Shown here in pieces: positions 58,241 through 64,000 of a DNA stretch of 64,000 nt. Below the pieces are notes generated by a model. That model was not told where the DNA came from. It did not search any database and worked only from the letters and a program-made list of their open reading frames with translations. Position 1 is the first letter of the stretch. The number at the start of each line of letters is the position of its first letter. Source of the stretch: Platanthera guangdongensis (lineage: Eukaryota > Streptophyta > Magnoliopsida > Asparagales > Orchidaceae); NCBI GenBank assembly GCA_039583875.1, contig CM077167.1, positions 152,289,010 to 152,353,009 of the forward strand, in the 5' to 3' direction. Position numbers and translations under genes: made by a program.

Positions 58241-58432
58241 GAAGTCAGAACCCTTTACACTAAGGTGAATTATAGACATAAAAAAAACTAAGTAGAAAAA
58301 GATGAGCAGGTAAGCAATAGACAATGAAAAAAATAATTAGACAGAAATTTAGAATTGTATATATGTAAATTTCCAAAAACATCAAGTCCACAACTTGTCA
58401 TTTCAATCTCTCAACATCTTTTAGGTTTAAGC

Positions 58433-60814
58433 TTAGGTTTGCTGCTTTGCCATCTTTTCTTGCTGTCTTCTTAGATAGCTGAAAGGCTTAGGGAAATATT
58501 TAGGAGGCCTTGGAGGAGCAGCAGGATTATTTCTCCCAAACTCTCTGTCATGGATCTTCCTTTTTAGCATTGATTTCTCATATAACACCCATTCCTGGGA
58601 ACTGTAATGAATGTTCCTATTCTCATTAAGATCCATAACTAGTCTGAGTGTGTCCAAAATTAGAGACTTGGAAGTTGGAGACCAAGCTTCAGCATGTTCA
58701 GTGGCTTTGGAAGGAGCAGTCCTGCTAGCAGAGGGGCCTTCACCATACTTCCTTTTCTTCTTGTAGGTTCTGATCTCTGGAGGAGCTTGAAGGAAGATAT
58801 CAGCAGGGTCTTCTTCCCAGCCTGGAATATAAGTATCTGGAGGAGCAACTGAGTCTCCAGGCCTGGGAGAGAAGGAAGGTTATAGAGGAACAGCTGGGGC
58901 AGAGACATCTGTAACTAGAGGGTTGAGATGATAGGGAATGATGTTGGGGTCAAATGCAAGATCTGGCAGAATCTGATTGTGTATCCAGACAGCAGTGTCA
59001 TAGGTTTGAAACTTGACACTCTGTATCTGTGCTAGCACATCATCATGAATGGTCTTCACATGAGCTTTCCATACATCTGACTTCTAAGCAGCAGATTTTT
59101 CTACTTGTTCTTTAAGTTCTTTGATCAAACCCCCCCCCTTTCTGATTTCAACAGATAGCTTGGTTATAGCATCTTCTTTGAAAAGACCAACTTCGTCACA
59201 GATTTTCATTTTATTAGCTTCATTTCTCTTGTCTAGCTCTATCTAATTATTAGCAAGGGTGACACCTTGTTCCATAACATTGCCAACACTAGTAATAGTG
59301 TGGTCAAGGGCTTTGCCACCAAGTTGAAATAAATACTTGAGCTTGTCAGTGTTATGCTGAATTTCAGCAAAGCCTCTGCTCATCTCAGTCTCAAGAGCAG
59401 TTACCTTGTCAGTTACTATCTTTAGAGAAGATTCAAAATAATTTCTTTGTTCTTGAAGAAGAATTGTAATATGTTGCAACAAATCTGAGGAGGAAGAGAC
59501 TGTAACAGCAGTAGTAGAGGGAGCAGCAGTAGGGAGAGAAGGAGTTACCCAAGGAGCTATTTCTTCAATGATCACAGAGCTGTTAGCTCTTGTGGTATGA
59601 ATTACCGCATCCCTTTCTTCTGTATCAGGAGGGATGGAGAAATCTAGGGTTCTAAGAGGGGCCTCAGCTGGCTCTAGAGAGGGTTCATCAGAAATAAGAA
59701 TGGTGTCTTGTTTGTCTTGGAGGGCATCTGGAGATTTGGCTGGAGTCCTGGCTGGAGAATGTGCAGGAGAGTGTGCTGGAGTGGAGTCCTTGTGACATTC
59801 AGAAGATGGAGTTGGAGGAGATAGAGGAGGAATGGGCAATACTTCTTCAGTGAGCTCTGCAATCATAGCATCTATAGTAGTAGATGTGGACAGAAGAGAG
59901 TCTTGAGGTATTTGATCTGAAGGAGTGGCTGGACTTTGTGGAGTATGAGGTAGGGAAGGAATTTCTGGCTGAGGAGAGGGCTGTCGGACTTGGCTAGAAG
60001 GAGCAGGCTCCCCCTCACTTAGTGCACCAGAGGAGCTGGCCACATGATGAGGAGAGGGAGATGGAGTCCTGTCCTCTATAGCTGGAACCTCTGGAACTTC
60101 TGAAATCTTTGCGGCTTGGGCAGGATTCTTCAGCTTGAGTTCCCATCTCTGAATTGAAGAGATTGAGACCTTCTTCATGTGATGAAGAGGGGTCCATTTG
60201 GAGAAGTTGAATACCTCAGGATTTGTTTCATGGAGGAGCAGAGAGATAATTCTGGCGTAGTTGGGGGATTTTAAACTGTCCTTGATTTTGTCTAGAATCA
60301 GCATCCGAAACTGATATTTCTTGTGACAGACAATGGCTTGCATTATGTCGAAGAAATATAGAGGAATGTCACTTATGGAGTTGGTCTTGCACAGCAGAAT
60401 CTTGTCAATTATATCAACTAGAAATTTTCCTTCAGCATTCATGTCTGACCTTTTAATATACTGAGCTTCAGAAGAAATGCCACAGAAAAGGGATGTTCTG
60501 TCAGAGTCTTCATCATCTAATTCATCTTCTTCATCTACAAGCGGCAATCGGAGAAACTGAGAGACAGAGGTCTTGGTGAGCTTGATTTTGACACCTTGCA
60601 CTTTTGATTTTAGGACAAGTCCATGACGCTTGACCTTCAGGTTTGAGAAGAATTCAGCAACTTCTTTGAATAAAATTCGGCAGGGTTCCTGGAGGATGAA
60701 GGAGAGGTCGGCGGTGTAGAGAAGGATGAGAAGGTTGTGGAAGTCATCTGAGATCTCTGCAATACCTGCAGTAACGAGTTCTGTTCCGACGCCTATCTTG
60801 GAATAAGCGGCCAT
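58433..60814 (-). pseudogene. S2 ORF3 (env-like third ORF) pseudogene
   Basis: ATG at 60814 (MAAYSKIG) opens a single frame to 58433 with in-frame stops TAG 59243, TAG 59084 and TAA 58880 but no frameshift, about 790 codons. The N-terminal 190 residues (NLKVKRHGLVLKSKVQGVKI, then SQFLRLP) align with S1 ORF3. The middle is proline/serine-rich (about residues 220-400), then a coiled-coil-like stretch (LLQEQRNYFESSLKI). Near the C-terminus are KKKRKYGEG, AWSPTSKSLIL, SSQEWVLYEK and KYFPKPFSYLRRQ, matching S1 in order. No signal peptide or membrane helix is clear. A nuclear or DNA-binding role is my inference. Confidence 0.8.
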
Positions 60815-60939
60815 GACTGCGGTTGATTGGAAGTGCTGAGGAGGGAAGCAGCTCTGCAACAGCGGCGGAGGAGGCAAAATGATAGGGGGTACTCGAGAGA
60901 ACGAAATGATTTCGTGTAGGTTTGGGTTTTCGGAATTTC

Positions 60940-60949
60940 ATATATATAA
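60940..60949 (-). promoter_or_regulatory. Candidate internal TATA box for S2 ORF3
   Basis: Minus-strand TTATATATAT, about 130 bases upstream of the ORF3 ATG, between it and the internal array. Same plan as S1 at 14535. Confidence 0.55.
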
Positions 60950-61073
60950 CCCTAAATTACATCTAATTAATTTAAAGGAAATTATCTAAATAGAGGGAAG
61001 AGGCGGCATTTAGCCTTGGGTGGCGAATATACCAAATTTCAAAATCTGGCAAACATTACATGAGAGATATATA

Positions 61074-61330
61074 GACTACTCGAGTAGGTAAGTAGTTACT
61101 CGTGTAGGTCTTCAGAAATTACTCGAGTAGGTCTTCAGAAAGTACTCGAGTAGGTCTTCAGAAAGTACTCGAGTAGGTCTTCAGAAAGTACACGAGTAGG
61201 TCTTCAGAAATTACTCGAGTAGGTCTTCAGAAAGTACTCGAGTAGGTCTTTAGAAAGTACTCGAGTAGGTAAGTCGGTAGTGACTCGAGTAGGTGAATTA
61301 ACATACTCGAGTATGTCTTATACTTCTCGA
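61074..61330 (-). repeat. S2 internal palindrome array (TACTCGAGTA)
   Basis: About twelve copies of the S2 palindrome lie between the end of pol (61410) and ORF3. From about 61097 to 61280 they form a regular 23-bp tandem of seven to eight units, each with TACTCGAGTAGG plus TCTTCAGAAA. Confidence 0.92.
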
Positions 61331-61409
61331 GTCAAACATTGAAAAATTTAGAAAATAAAAATTTTGATTAACCCCTGAAGTTTCTTGCCTGTTTGTCATT
61401 CCATCTTCT

Positions 61410-64000
61410 TTAGTCCTCCTTGTTGAGCATCCCAAGCTCAGTCTTGAAGAACGAGAACTTGGTCTCGTCCAGCGGCTTTGTGAAAATGTCTGCAATTTGC
61501 CTATCTGTAGGCACATATTGCAGATCTATGTCTCCATGCTCCACATGCTCCTGGATGAAGTGATATCTTAGCTCGATGTGCTTTGTCCGGCTGTGGGAGA
61601 CTGGATTGTTGGCGATTGCGATTGCGCTGGAGGAGTCACAGTACAAAGGAATATCCTTGAACTGCAGGTTATAGTCCTCGAACTGATTCTTTATCCATAG
61701 CAACTGTACGAAATAACTGTCTGCAGAGATATACTCTGACTTGGCCGTTGAGATTGCGACATAGGTCTGCTTCTTGCTACTCCAGGAGATTAGCCTTCTT
61801 CCGAAGAATTGGCAAGTCCCTGAGGTGCTTTTCCGGTCGTCTTTACTACCTGCAAAATATGCATCTGAAAACTCAATTAGTGCGCTGTCATTACTTCTTG
61901 GGTACCATAAGCCAAGATTTGGTGTGCCTTTAAGGTATCTCAGGATCCGCTTTGCAGCAGCGTAATGAGATTCTTTAGAGTTCACCTGAAATCTAGCACA
62001 GACATATGTTGAAAATATTATGTCAGGCCTACTGGCAGTAAGGTAGAGCAAGGATCCAATTATGCTTCTGTACTTGGTTTCATCAAAAGGTTTCCCTTTT
62101 TCATCCTTGTCTAGAGACATAGTTGAGCCCATTGGAGTCCTCATAGAGGTTGCGTTCTCCATCCCGAATTTCTTAATTAGCTCTTTGGTGAACTTGGTCT
62201 GTGAGATGAAAATTCCATCTTCAGATTGTTTCACCTGAAGCCCTAAGAAATACTTCAGCTCGCCCATACTGCTCATTTCAAACTTCCCTTGCATAAGTTT
62301 TGAGAACTTTTTGCAGAGGTTGTCATCTGTAGCGCCAAAAATAATGTCGTCGACATAGATTTGCACCAGCAAAATCTTGCCTTTTATTTCACTAAAAATA
62401 ATGTCTTGTCTATATTTCCCCTTATGAACTTGTTCTCAAGTAGAAAGGTAGACAGCATTTCATACCAAGCTCTAAGAGCTTGTTTCAGACCATATAGGGC
62501 CTTGTGCAGAAAATGGACATAAACGGGAAAGTTAGGATCAACGAAACCTGGAGGTTGTTCCAAATACACTTCCTCCTTTATGTTACCATTTATGAAGGCC
62601 GACTTCATGTCCATCTGATAGACGGTGAAGCTTTTGAAAGTAGCATATGCTAGGAACAACCTTATTGCCTCCAGCCTTGCCACTGGAGCATATATCTGGT
62701 CGAAGTTGATTCCTTCTTCTTGATGATAGCCTTTAGCGACGAGTCTGGCCTTGTTCTTTATGATAGTTCCATTTTCGTCCATCTTGTTCCTGTAGAACCA
62801 TTTTGTTCCAATGATGATCTTTCCTTTGGGTCTTGGAACAAGCTTCCACACATTGCAGCGCTTGAACTGATTTAGCTCTTCTTCCATTGCCATTATCCAT
62901 GATGCGTCTGAGTTTGCTTACTCAAATTTCTTTGGTTCAACCTGTGAGAGAAAACTCAAATGAAGATTCTCATTAGTTGTACCTCTTCGAGTTCTGACAC
63001 CATCCCGGGGATCTCCTATGATATGGTCCATGGGGTGATCCTTCAGATGTCTGAGCTCTATAGTTCTTGCATCTGGATTATCTTCAATCACTGGAGTGAT
63101 TTCTTCATCCTGGATGACTTCTTCATTTTGATCATCAGCCTCTCCAATAGGAGTTGGAGTGGTGATCTTAATGAACTTCTCGTCTTTGTCTTCGGACGGA
63201 TCATCCAAGCTAGTTTCTTTCAGCTTCTCACCTGCATCTTCAATGAGCACACTAGACGGATTGCTTTGCAGCAGGCTCGTCTCATCAAATACAAAATGTA
63301 TCGATTCTTCCACCACCAGGGTTTTTCTATTAAATATCCTATATGCCTTACTATGGCTACTATAGCCTACAAAAATACCTTCAAAGCTCTTTTCGCTGAA
63401 CTTGGTGGTATGATAATTACCATTATTAAGTACGAAGCATTTACAACCAAAGATTCTAAAGTATGAGACTGTTGGTTTCCTGCCTTTTAGAAGTTCGTAA
63501 GGTATCTTATTGTGGTCTTTGTTTATGAGTGCTCGATTTTGCACGTGGCATGCAGTGTTGACGGCCTCAGCCTAGAAGTACTCCGGTAGTGAAGCATCAC
63601 TCAACATGGTCCTGCAGGCCTCTATGAGTGTTCTATTCCTTCTCTCAGCCACTCCATTCTGTTATGGAGTACAAGGAGAGGAAAACTCATGAAAGATACC
63701 TAAGCTTTCACAGAATTCTGTCATGGCCCCAGATTTGAACTCTGTTCCGTTGTCACTTCTGATTTTGACTATGGAGCAGTTGTATTCATTCTGGACTTGC
63801 CTGACAAAATTAGTAAAGATGTCGAAGGTATCTAACATGTGTTTCAGAAAGAACACCCACGCAAAGCACGAGTAATCATCAACAATTACAAATGTATAGT
63901 CCTTACCTCCCAAACTTCTAATTTGCAGTGGACCAAACAAGTCCATGTGTGTAGATGGAGACATCTATTAGAGTCTTTGCCAATAATGCTTTTAAAGGTA
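61410..64000 (-). pseudogene. pol: S2 integrase (partial), RT and RNase H pseudogene
   Basis: Open at the right edge. Integrase core: Asp in HMDLFGP, Asp in RSDNGTEF, Glu in GVAERRNRT just beyond a TAA near 63660; a second stop (TAG) lies near 63570. The linker region (63544-62918) is acidic. [34 protein letters not shown]; a frameshift near 62375 separates this from the intact YVDDIIFGA. RNase H: SDAYFAGSKDDRKST (relatives have SDADFAG), KSEYISAD, CDSSSAIAIAN and IADIFTKPLDE, ending at 61410. It parallels S1 pol but clearly differs in sequence. Confidence 0.88.

Larger units (their letters stand above)
31943..64000 (-). mobile_element. S2: SIRE/Maximus-type Ty1/copia element, split by G2, open at the window end
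   Basis: Inserted in S1 gag. On the minus strand: integrase (from the right edge), RT, RNase H (to 61410), internal palindrome array, ORF3 (60814-58433), polypurine tract, and 3' LTR (58223-57096 plus 32708-31943, split by G2). Same lineage and layout as S1, but a different palindrome motif and clearly diverged proteins. Gag and 5' LTR are outside the window. Confidence 0.88.

Noticed and set aside
58660..58908. An 82-codon minus-strand ORF within S2 ORF3
   Set aside because: A different frame from ORF3, which runs through here with its conserved WSPTS block.
59243..60814. ORF3 as a true envelope glycoprotein
   Set aside because: No signal peptide, clear membrane anchor or cysteine pattern is visible; the env-like label is kept only as the lineage's customary name.
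57165..61330. XhoI (CTCGAG) and SalI (GTCGAC) sites as cloning or adapter artefacts
   Set aside because: Copies are variable, sit in consistent positions within elements, and are embedded in unrelated spacers. The other families have different palindromes.

Overview
The window is plant nuclear DNA made entirely of LTR retrotransposons; I see no host gene, tRNA, rRNA or CRISPR array. The evidence is chromovirus (Ty3/gypsy, Tekay-like) and SIRE/Maximus-type Ty1/copia elements, primer sites complementary to initiator tRNA-Met, and deep nesting. This fits a large, repeat-rich angiosperm genome, probably a eudicot; the species cannot be told from the sequence.

Eight elements are named here. They form one strictly nested stack. 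G1 (gypsy, +) occupies 1-7489. C1 (copia, +) sits in its 3' LTR at 7490-9752. S1 (SIRE-type copia, -) sits in C1 at 9753-31942. S1 holds two stacks: C2 (copia, -, 15461-28914) containing C3 (copia, -, 15861-24034), and S2 (SIRE-type, -, 31943 to beyond the window) containing G2 (gypsy, -, 32709-57090), which contains G3 (gypsy, -, 34456-50176). The far ends of G1, C1, S1 and S2 lie outside the window. Four elements are closed in the window with 5-bp target duplications: G3 (CATAA), G2 (GGACC), C3 (ACCGC) and C2 (TACCA/TACTA).

All coding regions are broken by stops, frameshifts, deletions or nested insertions. C3 is the least damaged: one 1320-codon gag-pol frame with only two TGA stops. S1 and S2 carry a third ORF after pol (ORF3, called env-like in SIRE elements). 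It has a coiled-coil-like middle, a KKRK basic patch and a conserved C-terminal block, but no clear signal peptide or membrane anchor.

Two patterns stand out. First, each family carries its own cluster of short CpG-centred palindromes in U3: TGTCGACA in S1, TACTCGAGTA in S2, GACACGGGCGTGTC in G1/G2, GACCGGGCGGTC in C1/C2, and CGATCG-centred motifs in C3. In the copia elements the cluster lies just upstream of the LTR TATA box. S1 and S2 repeat the plan inside the element: a second array, then a second TATA box, then the ORF3 ATG. The motif differs completely between S1 and S2 while its position is kept. This looks like a family-specific promoter or anti-silencing system, possibly coupled to ORF3. 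Second, all three gypsy elements carry a GT-AG segment of 77-118 bp exactly at the gag-protease junction; removing it would join gag in frame to pol in G1 and G3, which suggests splicing sets the Gag:Pol ratio. Other points include 5.27-kb LTRs with four ~158-bp W-box-rich repeats and a duplicated primer-binding site in G3.
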